From Macrothele yani (lineage: Eukaryota > Arthropoda > Arachnida > Araneae > Macrothelidae): 64,000 bases of DNA. Shown piece by piece: positions 48,513 to 59,755 of the stretch; the first letter of the stretch is position 1; each line of letters opens with the position of its first letter. Both the position numbers and the translations under genes were made by a program. The stretch lies in NCBI GenBank assembly GCA_039090855.1, contig CM077022.1, forward strand, positions 70,704,971-70,768,970, in the 5' to 3' direction. The notes under the pieces were generated by a model. That model did no database searches and had not been told where the DNA came from. It was given only the letters and a program-made list of their open reading frames with translations.

Positions 48513-49849
48513 TACTCACGTTGATATTCCACAGGTAGGTGAATATGAATACTTGTTACATATAGGAACAAATAAATTAACATTTAGTCACAATGATTTC
48601 ATTTTCTAAAGAAATTGTAAATATCTAAATATGCCATGATATTTCTATTTGAAAAAGCTAAGCTTACTGGCCCATTGAATTCAACTATCAAGCTTAATAT
48701 TCTAGATTTTCATAAATTATCTTCAATAGGGACAGGCCAAGAGCTTCAGAGTACCAGTGAAAATATCACTTCAGTTTTGACAACATATGCCACCACTGTT
48801 TATTTGCATCTGAGTAAATTTAGTTAGATAAGACAGGATTCATAAATAATGATCTAGCAAGTATTTTCCAAACCTTAAAATAATCATCCTGAAACATCCA
48901 ACTCAGCTAAGTGACATACAAATAAATAAAAAAAAAAACAATGTTACTTCATGGACCAACATTGCAAATATTGAGTGAGTGCTCATGGAAATATGCACTG
49001 TCAAAAATCCCAGTATCTGCAGAAAACAGATTATTAATTGTTGCAAGTCTACTTTTTTTTTAAGTCCAATAACGTTACTCAGCATACTGAAGACGTGCAC
49101 AGGTGATCAGGAACACTGCTACGAAATACTTATATGTTCATTATTCCAGAAATGTGACTCACACCACAGGTACAAACAGTTATTCACCAAAACAGATGTC
49201 ATTGCACAGTAGTAATGACACACCCCAAAATGCCAAAACCAAAAGCCAGTTAAAGGAACGTTCAAGGAGCCTGACACAAAAGGAACACAGATGCATGCCA
49301 AATGAGAAAAAACGATGAAAATTACCTAATGTGAAAAGTAGCAAGAAATGCTATTTAAAAACCCTTTAAAAACAATGCTAATGAAAAAACATACATAGAC
49401 GCTCAGGAATTAATGTATTAAAACACATGGTTTCAACAACCTGCAATAATAAAACACAAAGATGCAAGAAATAAAAAACCAAAGCAACCGAAAATTAAGA
49501 AACCAAACTGAAACAAGTCCAAAGCATCCTCAAACAGTTTTTGTTCTTAACTTGCTATGCATTTTGGTGTTTACCATCTTCAAGCAAAAAGTGCTACCAC
49601 ATGAAGGACACACATTCCCTGTGATAACATATTATAAATGTATATTTACACACACACATGGTTGCCTTAATGTGCACCATCTGCAGCAACAAATCTCCAC
49701 GAGAAGATGTTAATTGATGTAATCTTAGTTCTTCTGTAGATCGTATGGGGGTGCATTACCCTAAATATCAGAACGGTCACTGTAAGCTATATATCATCAT
49801 TCTATTACCTTATAGGTTAATTTTCTTTTGCTTCATTTTTCTTTTGGAA
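48513..49849. other. no gene recognised
   Basis: Featureless AT-rich sequence. Confidence 0.5.
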
Positions 49850-50230
49850 TTTCTGCTTTTTCAATCAGCCACCAACCTCCTCCATGGCGAATGGTAAAGC
49901 AATTGGGTGGTTCGCATTGCAATTAACGTCTCTAGTATGCTTTATGACAACAGCCTCTGTGTATCTTAAGGCACGTTCAGATTTATGCTTACTGACAATT
50001 TCTATATTTTCAAAATCAGGTACTGCATCTTTTTTAAAGCAGTACTCCATTAACGATAGACATATCCTTCGATTATTCCAATTGCTGATATGTTGTCCCA
50101 AATAGTTGTGCAACCTGTTTTTTAGTACTTCCTATTATAAAACTGTTTTCCAGCTTCTGCTCCTTGGTTGTGGGCAATAGGAAACACTCCAAATTGGTCA
50201 AGCATTTTTGTTTTATCTCTATTTTTTTAT
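49850..50230 (-). pseudogene. Penelope-like element 3' end (GIY-YIG region), decayed
   Basis: The minus strand reads RLHNYLGQHISNWNNRRIC, MEYCFKKDAVPDFENIEIVS and SERALRYTEAVVIKHTRDVN, then NANHPIAL. The pattern (R-x-H.., HC...H.FDFxNVxIL..., RxxxEAxxIKxxx.N, N.... LP) fits the end of a Penelope-type GIY-YIG endonuclease. The GIY part itself is degraded. The assignment rests on motif order only. Confidence 0.45.
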
Positions 50231-50387
50231 CACTAAGTCTTTGTACACTTATAATGGATATTTAACCCAACTGATATAATTAGACTGTGAAGTCAATTTA
50301 CTATAGTTGATTTTAAGTCCCTACAAATCCTGGGTGCTACTTTAGAAGTGTTGTTGGAGGCCACCGGATTAAGAAGTCTACCTACAG

Positions 50388-51173
50388 CAGTGGTCTCAAA
50401 CTCGCGGCCCTGCAACAACTGTTTTGCAGCCCTCATGAACGATTACAAAATAAATCCTTTTTTTCAAGTATTATTACAATATATTAAAATAATATAAACA
50501 TAGTAATGCTCAGCAATGCCATCCTCTTTATAAGTAACAAGTTTATTTACAAAAATATAACTATATTAAGCAAAATATTTTCAATATATTCAAGTCTCCA
50601 TTTTTCTATAATGCTGACACAATGCAGCTGAAGAACTTCAGCTTGAATTAATACTTTCAGTGCAATTGTTTTCTAAGAAAAAAATTCAACAGCTGCAATA
50701 TAACAGTTTTACCAGTTAGTTTCAAAGGACAAGTACGTAAACTTTTATAACCTAGCTGCACATGTTCTGTCTGTGTTCAGAACAAACACTCATGTGAACA
50801 GCTGTTTTCAAGAATGAACCAAGTAAAATGTCTTGAAAGGAATAGGTTAAGTGACAGTCACTTATGCTCACTTTTAAAAGTATCGTGTTCAAAGGATATT
50901 ATTCCAAATATCGATAAGTTAGTGACAGAAAAGCAAGCCCAAGTTTCTGGTCAGAACATGTAATATGTTTTCTGTACCTTATTTTCAGTGACTGACAAAG
51001 CATTTGTTTTTACTATTTACTGATAATTAGAAATAATATTCCACTAGTGCCAAGCCATTGGAGTCATTTTGTAAAATTGATATTTATTCCTAAGAAATTT
51101 ATTAATTTCATGCAGCCCCCTAAGATCCTTCAAAACTGGAAAGTGGCCCAAGGGTCTGAGTTTGAGACCACTG
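50388..51173 (+). mobile_element. hAT (Charlie-like) element, 786 bp, with target duplication
   Basis: The ends are CAGTGGTCTCAAACTC and its inverted copy. The flanks ACCTACAG (50380-50387) and ACCCACAG (51174-51181) agree at 7 of 8, the 8-bp duplication expected for hAT. It keeps only the last part of the transposase, so it is an internally deleted derivative. Confidence 0.9.
50790..50962 (+). pseudogene. hAT transposase C-terminal domain fragment
   Basis: The frame reads CEQLFSRMNQVKCLERNRLS, DSHLCSLLKVSCSKDI and PNIDKLVTEKQAQVSGQNM before a stop. CEQxFSxMNxxKxxxRxRLTDxHL is the hAT dimerisation domain of the GTF2IRD2/FAM200-like branch. Confidence 0.78.
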
Positions 51174-51181
51174 ACCCACAG

Positions 51182-53759
51182 CATTTTCTTGTGTGTTATC
51201 TACACCTAAGGAGTACTTTAGTAAGTTTTTTCACGAATACTGAGTATGTATCTAAAAATGTTTGTTCAACGAGGTAACACTAAGGGTGGCGTTTTCTGGA
51301 AACTGCTTATATAAGTTGAATACAACTGTCCTATCACATTTTTAGCCTGAATGAACTTTGTGCTGATAATTTTTAAAAAATGGCCATATATGTACCACTG
51401 TTTCTTGATTACTCATTGTGTACATAATTAAAACCTCCCACTAATTGCATTCATTGTTTTAGAGTTTTCCTTCACTTCCCCAACACATGGTTCTGAGCTC
51501 CTTGAGAGCAACATGCAAAGAGTTATTTCTACTTGAACACATAGTTATGATGTATACAGTTTAATTTAGCTAAATAGCATATTTTAAACAAACCAATACA
51601 ATAAAAACTTATCAATTTTACCACTCTGAATTTCTGACATTAGTTCCTCGAAGAATTTTCAAACTGTTTAATGTAGATGTATCAATGCCCCAATTTGCAG
51701 TGATATGTCACTCAATCTTTGCCCATAATGATCTACATTTTTATTATAACTAATAATGTTCTTTGGTAGTTTCTATATTACAAACAAGTGTATGTGCTCC
51801 ATACACATTAGAAAAGTTTATCAAATTTAAATCAAGAATGGGGTTCACCCAGCTTCAATCTCATGTTTAAGATTTGAAAATGTTGCAAATTAAAAAAATG
51901 TATAAATTCACCCACAAATTTTTTGAAAGACTTAAGCAGAAGCTGAGGAATTGGGGGAAAAAAAAAAGCACCTGGAGGTTTTTATTGGAGATTTACTCTT
52001 CTGTTTTCATATGTCAGCAGTGTTAGGTAAACATTTTGTACAGGGTAGACTGCCTGGTTCACCATTCAGACTGTCTTTCATCAAACCATGTACACTACAA
52101 TTTATTGCTGCACTGAGTTAGTGTGCTTACTTTTTCTGGTATGAAACTTATACTAAAAATTTAGATTTTTTGAGAATATAGTGAGTGGCACTAAATGAAC
52201 TGACAGGCAGCAAGGTACTCACACATCTGCCTTCACCTGTGCACACAGAATCTTGCAACCTGTCAAAATCAGAACCTATTTTTACCATTTTAGTACTATT
52301 ATAAAGCAAACAAGTTGTTTAGAACAGGCTGGCTTAAACAAAAGCCCTACAAGTTACATTACTTGTGTTGCACAGCAATTTTATTCTGGAATTTTATTTC
52401 CATTACTCCATACCTATACAGAACAGCACTTTTCTTTTTGGTGTTAAGTATCCTGTTTTGTTTTTTTTTTTGAATGGGAAAATGTGACTCCTGATGCTGA
52501 ATCTGGTCATGCAGATTCAACCATGCTACTGCATAGTCAGTAGTACACAGAAAGAGGGATTGTGTTGCATATTTCCATTACGGTATATCTGATCAGGCTG
52601 CTTAAGATGTCACTTCTATTTACATGAAAGTTTAGGGATGTAAAATTAATCTCTTCCTTTACACGTGGTTTAGAATCTTCCATTACAAATGTTTAAATGA
52701 GTCAACACTATCTGGTGACCTTCCTAAGACCCCAGCATGACATCACCTGTGCACTCATCCCTTTTGGGCTTTGCTTTGTTTATGGAAACAGTAAGCACCT
52801 TTTGTAAGGTGTTCCAAAGTGTCTTTGGTTCTTGCCATGGAATTTACTTATGGGTATGCTGCTGTTGACAGTTGCCACTGCTTTGCTGGCCAAGAGACTT
52901 ATTTCACAAGGCACACTCATATGTGCAGCATGCATGGCTGGAAAGCACTGGAGGGGGTAGTAAAACGAGGATGAAATGGATGGTTAAGTTTTAATTTGGA
53001 GGCTTAGTGGGTCCTATCAGCAATGCATTTTCATGCCTTGCTAAGCCTACAATCCAAGCACAACAGAGGATAGGAAATAGTCTATTGAGCACCAATGTGG
53101 CAGTCCTGTCTTATGTTGTAGAAGTATCTATCTGTAGGTTGCCGGCTTTTGTTTTTTTAAACACCATTTTGCATAAGAGTTTGCATACTTTTAAGTTCTC
53201 CTTCCCTAAAGATCCCTGCTACATAATTTAGTGTGTTATAAAGGATTACTGCCCTCTGGTTTCCACAATGAATTGGTAAAAAACATCCCTATTTCAAGGC
53301 TACAGAATTGGTGAAAAGTTTCAGAAATTATTGCCCAGATAACTAAACTATCATGCTTTAAAAGCACACAGGAAAGAATGATATTTGCATTAAGGAAAGT
53401 TCATTACATCTGCAGCACACTGTCCAGTACTTTAGTAATAAAGCTCAGTCAGCAACCTAGGAATAACACAAGTGTTTTTGGGACGCAGGTTTGATTGAAT
53501 ACTTGGAAAACGGCACCACAGTCACTAGTGCATAGCATACTACACCAACTTCACAAGCCAAATTCAAGCTGCCATCAAAAAAGAGGTGTGGAAAACTAAG
53601 AGATACATGGTCATCTAGTATTTTACACACACTAATAGATTTTTTCATAACTTCTGTGTGCTGCATGTTTTACCTTTCTACACTTTTTTTAAAGGAAATA
53701 TAGAATTTATAAGTCAGATTTTAGTTTCTCATTCACAGCAGTTTTGCTGTGCTTTGGGC
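51182..53759. other. no gene recognised
   Basis: 2.6 kb of AT-rich sequence without recognised elements. Short open frames only. Confidence 0.5.
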
Positions 53760-54150
53760 TCAGCTTCACCAGGATAAGTGGCATGTAAATATTCAAATCA
53801 CTGTCACATCATTGACAGTGTCTCCAGCCACGGGTTATTTGCTTCAATGTTCTTAACAGAAATGGAGTCTATGCCAAGTCGGTCACCTTCATCACCCATC
53901 AGTTTGTTGGCACTTTGCCCTTTAGCCTGTCCCTCACTCATTTCAAGGCTACAGAAATGCATTGAAAATAGAGCAATGTATTTATGGTCAAGTCTTTTGG
54001 GCTATAGGATTGCAGTCAAACCACCTCCACATCTTCTCAACCTCATCCTTAAAAGACAGAGATCCCCCCCCCCCCCAACCCTAGAATTACAAGGTGTCTA
54101 CTCTATCCCTATCAACACTTCCACAGGCGTTACCCACTATATTGGTAGTA

Positions 54151-54961
54151 CAGTGTAACTTGGATAATTCGAAGCTGAAGGGACCACAAAAATAATTTGA
54201 ATTATCGACAAATTTGAATTAGGCAAGTTTGAATATGGGCACATTCAAGCACCGTAAAATACAACGTATTTATTCATAACATACAAAAAAACAAAAGTAC
54301 AGTACAGCAAATTTCCAAATTTTTTGTACAAACTTCAAATTTTGGCCTGCTTCTTAGAATTTATGTTATGGGTAGGTGTAAATTCCTCAAGTTTATCGAG
54401 TGAATGAAAGAGTCACATTCTGCTGTCCCTCAATAAACTCCCTTAATGGTTGGAGGTGAACCAAGGCCTCTACTGAATTTGGAAGGCGCTCTTCAGGAAG
54501 TTCTGGCCCTTCCACTTCATCTGGATATAAACAGCAGGTCTTATTCATAACTTCAGCCAAGATCTCATCTGTGAGCTTACCACAAACAGCTAAATTGTCA
54601 TCAATACTCACAAAAGCCTTATACGGTACATCACGGACTACGTCTTCCTAGTACTCCACAGTGGGTATAATCTCACCACCATTACTTTGAGGTAGTTGAG
54701 ACTCATCATCGGGGTGCTAGGAGCCTGCTTTTCTGAAGCAGTTGGCTATAGTTTCAGGTTGAACTTGTTGCTTCATCCAGAACAGTACGAACCCATTTTA
54801 AAAAGGTAATTGTTGAAAATACAAGAATGGGGATTTCTTCGAATTAAACAAAAAAAAAAAAATCGAATTAAAAGGGTTATTTTTAACATTTATATAGAAA
54901 ATTCAAGGGACCCCAAAAAAAAATTTGAATTAAAAGCGTTCGAATTAAACAAGTTACACTG
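54151..54961 (-). mobile_element. Tigger/pogo-type element, 811 bp, inside the Penelope-like end
   Basis: The inverted ends start CAGTGTAACTTG, followed by TAATTCGAA in both, and TA flanks both sides (54149-54150 and 54962-54963). AATTTGAATTA and GGGACC blocks recur near both ends. The inside keeps only a 72-codon minus-strand frame. Confidence 0.9.
54393..54611 (-). pseudogene. Tigger transposase C-terminal fragment
   Basis: LTDEILAEVMNKTCCLYPDE, then EVEGPELPEERLPNSVEALV and LQPLREFIEGQQNV. An LTDEEI...V block, an acidic DEE stretch and a closing S-x-x-A-L-x-x-L-x-x-L-R-x-F-x-E-Q helix are the usual last part of Tigger-like (CENP-B-related) transposases. The catalytic domain is deleted. 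Confidence 0.65.
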
Positions 54962-55330
54962 TAGTTACCACAGCATAAACTGGCGAATGATGGAACATAT
55001 TGCTGATGTTAAGAAAGGCAGCCCTTCCACCTCCCTTTCAATTTTAACCAACAGCGATACATCCGCGATTCCCGATTGGCAAAATGTTAAGCGGATCGCC
55101 CTGTTCAGCAATTGGCAAGCCCTCGGGTACCATTAAAGCACTGAAATCTACCTTACCCCTAACACCTGCAATACTGACTCACCTTTTAACATCCCTAATA
55201 TTTTGAAAGTGATTTTGAAATCTGGCAACAACTGACGTTTTTACCACTCGTCTCATTTCATGGCTGATGAAGGTACCGAAACGTCCCGCTTATAATTTTC
55301 AACGTAAACTTATGCGTGATATGGCGATTT

Positions 55331-57359
55331 CACGAATTCTTCTAAAGAGTTTTGTTATAATCTTGATACAGCAGTGGGACAATGTCATATGCTGAGAGAG
55401 AACAGAACTGAAAGGTAATGCATTTTCAAGAATTCACATACTGAATAGAAAGTGCCGAATGGTTAAATGCAACCAAATCCAACTCAACTGATCAGAAAAT
55501 GGAAAAAAGCTATTCTTTAATTGTGGAACAGAACAAGCATGTTGACTAAAATTTAGAAATGCAGCAATTTCATTCAGTAGATTCTACAGACAACTGGTAT
55601 TTCATCAATGGTATCATCAGCTGCTTACTCAGCTGACATAGGTGAACATACATAAAACTGCCATTGTCTTTATATGAAGCATTACCTTTTGATGATGCAT
55701 GTACATGTTAGTATTAATTTTACCCTTTTTTTATATGAACCTCTTTAAACCGCTACTCTTGCTTATTACCTCCTACCAAGGCATTTGTGTGTCTCATTGG
55801 ATAATACCCAGTTGAACTGCCTCTCAACATGTTTCCCTGCAGCATCTTGCCTCTCAACATGTTCCCCTGTAGCATCTTAAGTGCACTGCCAAACTTGGTC
55901 TAGCATGCACAGATCAATTTGTGCTGAAGTACAAATCTTTCCCCTTCACACACAAGTTCTAATAAGCAGCACACACTTTGGTTAGAAGATAATAGTAGGA
56001 AGAATATACTAGATTTCTCATATATCAAGGAAGAATAATTCTGTGCCTGGTATTTCATTCACATGATTTGAAATAAAATGGTCACTCAACATTAATGAAA
56101 TGATCATTCAGAGATGGCTTCAACATTAAGCTTTTAAGCACTAATGGGTTTAAAACTTAATATTCCACAAAATTCAATGCTACACCACTGAAATTGCCAT
56201 TTTTCCTAGAAATACAACTGACCTGGTTAAACCTGAAAAGCTGAATTCACATTTGACAACTAAAACTATACTTGTAGCTCTAAACTATCAGTATAAACCA
56301 TACAGTTTCCAGAATGTGAGTGCCAAATTAAATTGATTCAAACAGCAGAGTATCCTTCACTGATATGAGATTCAGTCAAAGCATGTGAATGTCAACCTCC
56401 AGTTTCCATTATACAGTTGATGAATTTGAATAACTGTTCATTCTACTTTGGGAGATTTTAACACAAGATGACTTCTGTTTATAAAAGCTCTCATATACAT
56501 CTTAGTTTCCTTTTGCAGTCATAAACAACCTAATCCATTTTCAGTATCATTACTGAATCAAATATCATGGGTGTACATACCACTAGAGAATGATTTTGGA
56601 ATTTAACTTCAATACAGCAAGTTAATTATAAAAACATGGAAAGTGGATGTGAGAAAACAGTTTACAAAGTTATTTGCAGCAGTGAGTTGGGTCACTTTGA
56701 AATCTACCAAATGCCTGTTGTGATTTCGTAGATTTCAATCAAGATCTGTGCGAGTTTAAAAATGCTAGACATGTGTTACACCACAAAGACTCATGTGAGA
56801 AGTCATTCAGTACTACTCCTTCCCCATTAATTTACCGACTTGCTATAATTTATACCTGGGGCCAATTTCAGGAACTACTCACTTCACACAAGTTATGCAC
56901 ACTTCTACAGTTAAAATAAGCCTTAAGCTAAAAATAATGAAATTCAAAGTCTTATTAGTTTGTTTTTTTAACAGTTAAAATATGTACACAGTTCTGATCA
57001 ACTGAAAGATGGTGATGGTACTTTGAAAATGGAGACTAAGTGTTCTAACATTTTATAGCACTTACGTTGAATTAGTTTATCTAGCTTGTCCTTTTAAGGT
57101 TAAAAGATTTATGCTACTACATATCCTTAAAAAATACTAAAAAACAGCCACCTGATGACATGTTGCCAAGCATCTTTAGTTGAATTGACAGTACTGCCAC
57201 ATCTCAGCATAGTTAGGGTGTATATACTAAAAAATAAATTGAAAGACGAATCAGTCAAAATGAATATGTATTGGATAAGCTGTAAGTGAAATTAAGGGGA
57301 TACACTTTGGGAGCTGACATAGGTGAACACACAGAAAACTGCCATTTGTAACTGTTTTC
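55331..57359. other. no gene; short duplications and an inverted repeat
   Basis: Holds a 30-bp tandem duplication (55819-55878, unit GCCTCTCAACATGTTTCCCT plus 10 nt). One arm of an inverted repeat lies at 56636-56667 (partner 57343-57376). A block GACATAGGTGAACA near 55637 is repeated at 57315. Confidence 0.6.
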
Positions 57360-58323
57360 TCACATTCGCTTTCCAGTAAATGGAATGTGGAGAAGCTGCT
57401 GTAGGTGTGATTTTATGTGAAAAGACTAACTTAATTCACTATAGTTGCATACACAAGAGAATTTTGTGCGTGCTATTTATAAAAAGTGAAATTTCAGAGA
57501 ATAGTAATTATTGTGTTATGTTTTTGGGATACAGAACCCTTCTCATAGAAAGGATAATTTCTGGAATAAACCAAACGCTTTTTCAGCTAGTTTGGAGCGA
57601 AAGAGAAAGTTGTTTTAGCAGGAGATTTCAATGCTAGAGTAGTATCCAGAATATTTCTGACCACATTCTGGGCAAGTTTAATGTTCCAGAGTGAACGACA
57701 ATGGTGAGAATAAATGAAGTCCACAATGAGAATGGATTGTGTACATACTATGTTTACCAACCACAAGTACATCCACATAGACATGGGAGAATTATACTCT
57801 GGGGGCATAAAATAGATTTTGTTCATGATCAGTGACTGGAACATTTACTTGTTGACACTAGTGTGATCAGAGGTTCAGATGTTTATCTGATCATTACCTG
57901 TTTAGTGTCAAGGGGAAAGCCAAATGTTGGTTAAAGGAAGATGCTTCTGTGCTTGTGATAAAGAATAAAAGCTGAAATGCTTCCTAAAGAACATCATTAC
58001 AAATGTTCAGTGAATGACAATTAGTTGAAGGCATGCAAGATAAATGTCGAAAAACACACTTAACGTGTTGTCACTGAAGAGGCTTTTGGTACTGCAACAT
58101 CATTAAATGCGATGCTTGGTGAAATAGTGAGGTTAAAGAAGTAAAGAGGAAGAATCACTGGGGAGGTTGCAATGCAGTTACTATGGATGAATAATACTGT
58201 AAAAAGCAAACCTGGTTGTCAAAGTAAGGCAAAAAAAAAAAAAAGTAGGAAAGAAAGGTTGGCATGCATGACTCAGCCTTTTGGACAGATTAAATTTTCT
58301 GCAAGTACACCAGGGAAAGAGAT
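57360..58323 (+). pseudogene. LINE2 copy 2, endonuclease part
   Basis: Frames contain ECGEAAVGVILCEKTNL, KVVLAGDFNARV (the AP-endonuclease core, 57605-57640), ERNDNG-like and IKIDFVHDQ blocks, then a GSD-x-YSDHYL-like block near 57880. The section homologous to 41790-42120 follows (KCSVNDN, EEAFGTATSLNAMLGEIVRL). It is interrupted at 58323 by RTE copy D and resumes at 61501. Confidence 0.75.
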
Positions 58324-58606
58324 GTAAGGTCAGGTGATGCGTAACATCACAGCCTTCTCCTTGACAAATGTCAACCCCGCCTTCTCGTGGTACATCCTGT
58401 TCCCACTAAAGGGGCTCTGACGACCGCCAACAGCGGTATAACTATACCATCGGAATTAGAGGAAATGCTATCCCACACTCACCAACCCGCTTGGCCAGCG
58501 TGGTGAGTTATGGCCAAACCTCTCGAAAACGACTCCACAACTTAAATCTTGGCCCTCAGTCTCCAGCAGCTGGAATGTACTTGGCCAAGGCAGCGGCCAG
58601 TGCGAC

Positions 58607-59755
58607 ATGAAGGCAGAGGGTGCTAAGAATCCCTGGAGGACCAGACTAGGCTGCCATCTGATGCTGACCTTGGCTACGTATAATGGATGCTCCCTATCTT
58701 CTGATTCAAGGCTTCTTGAATTGGAAGAGAAACTACAAAGAATCAAGTGGGACATCGTTGGGCTAAGTGAGGTAAGGAGAAAAGGAGAAGATCTCATTGA
58801 ACTGAAAAGTGGACATCTCTTCTTCTATCGTGGGACTGATACTGGCAGAACTAGTGGTGTTGGATTTATAATAAACAAGAAACTGAAGGATAAAGTTGTA
58901 GAAGTTGAAAGTTCCTCTGACAGAGCTGCAAGACTCGTTATCCAACTCTCGAGAAGATACCAGGCTCAGATTATTCAAACTTATGCACCCACCACAAGTC
59001 ATCCTGAAGAAGAAATTGAAGAATTTTATGAGGAAATTCGTCATCTAAATAATAAAGGCAAGCAGCACGTACAGATAATTATGGGAGATTTCAATGCAAA
59101 AATAGGGCAACGGCAACAGAATGAAACTTCAGTAGGTAAATTCGGTCATGGCAACAGAAACCAGCATGGAAATACTCTCGTGGAGTTTGCAGAGGCAGAA
59201 GGATTTTTCATCTTGAACTCCTTTTTCAAGAAAAAGCCACACAGGAAATGGACATGGAGACATCCAAATGGGACGACAAGTGAAATTAATTTTATTATGT
59301 GTAACAAAAAATTAGTCATAGAAGACTGCAGTGTGCTAAACAAGTTCAACACAGGTAGTGACCATAGATTGGTGAGATGTAAGATGCACCTCAACACTAA
59401 ACTCGAATGTGGCAAGCTCATAAGACAAACAAAATGTATTGACATAACCAACCTTAAAAAACACCATAATGCCTTCAAGTTGGAACTGAAGAACAGATTC
59501 TCTGCTTTAGAAGGCCTAACATCGGAAGAAGTGGATATTTCAGAAGTTAACAGAAAAGTAACCGAAGCTCTTATGGAAACAGCAACAAAATTAGCTGGGT
59601 CTAAGAACAAGTTGCATGTGAACAAATTATCAGGAAAAACCAAAATGTTGATACAAAAAAGAAGAGAGATGAGCACAACTAAAGAAGATGTGACTTCCAA
59701 AGTGGAATATATAGAGCTATGCAAGCAGTACAAAAAAGTATCACTGAAGACTTAA
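58607..59755 (+). pseudogene. RTE endonuclease part (5' half of the split ORF)
   Basis: 382 codons from ATG 58607. An AP-type endonuclease nicks target DNA to prime reverse transcription. Blocks: LATYNGCSLSSD (about 22-33; the TYN start), QRIKWDIVGLSEVRRKGE (about 45-62; catalytic Glu in SEVR), TDTGRTSGVGFII, VIQLSRRYQAQIIQTYAPT, IIMGDFNAKIG (about 157-167), INFIMCNKK and GSDHRLVRCKMH, with the final SDH motif intact. One position is odd: INFIM where copy B and the family have IDFIM, an Asp-to-Asn change. The frame continues into a Lys-rich linker and runs out at a stop caused by the one-base loss near 59725. Confidence 0.9.

Larger units (their letters stand above)
53950..55330 (+). pseudogene. 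Penelope-like element 3' end, split by a Tigger-type element
   Basis: The plus-strand frame up to 54148 ends LLNLILKRQRSPPPP, then LQGVYSIPINTSTGVTHYIG, the GVY...YIG signature of a GIY-YIG nuclease. After the insertion (54151-54961) it resumes with INWRMMEHIADVKKGSPSTS and WQNVKRIALFSNWQALGYHE, then SIEIYLTPNTCNT-like sequence, the expected R-x-x-EH...N...RxxxEAxEI region. If one TA is counted once, the two halves are in the same frame. After a stop the 3' tail contains MADEGTETSRL. The reverse transcriptase is not seen upstream, so it is a 5'-truncated copy. Confidence 0.72.

Noticed and set aside
54810..55136. 108-codon plus-strand frame
   Set aside because: It runs from inside the Tigger-type element across its right end into the Penelope-like domain. 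Only the second half is real coding remnant.
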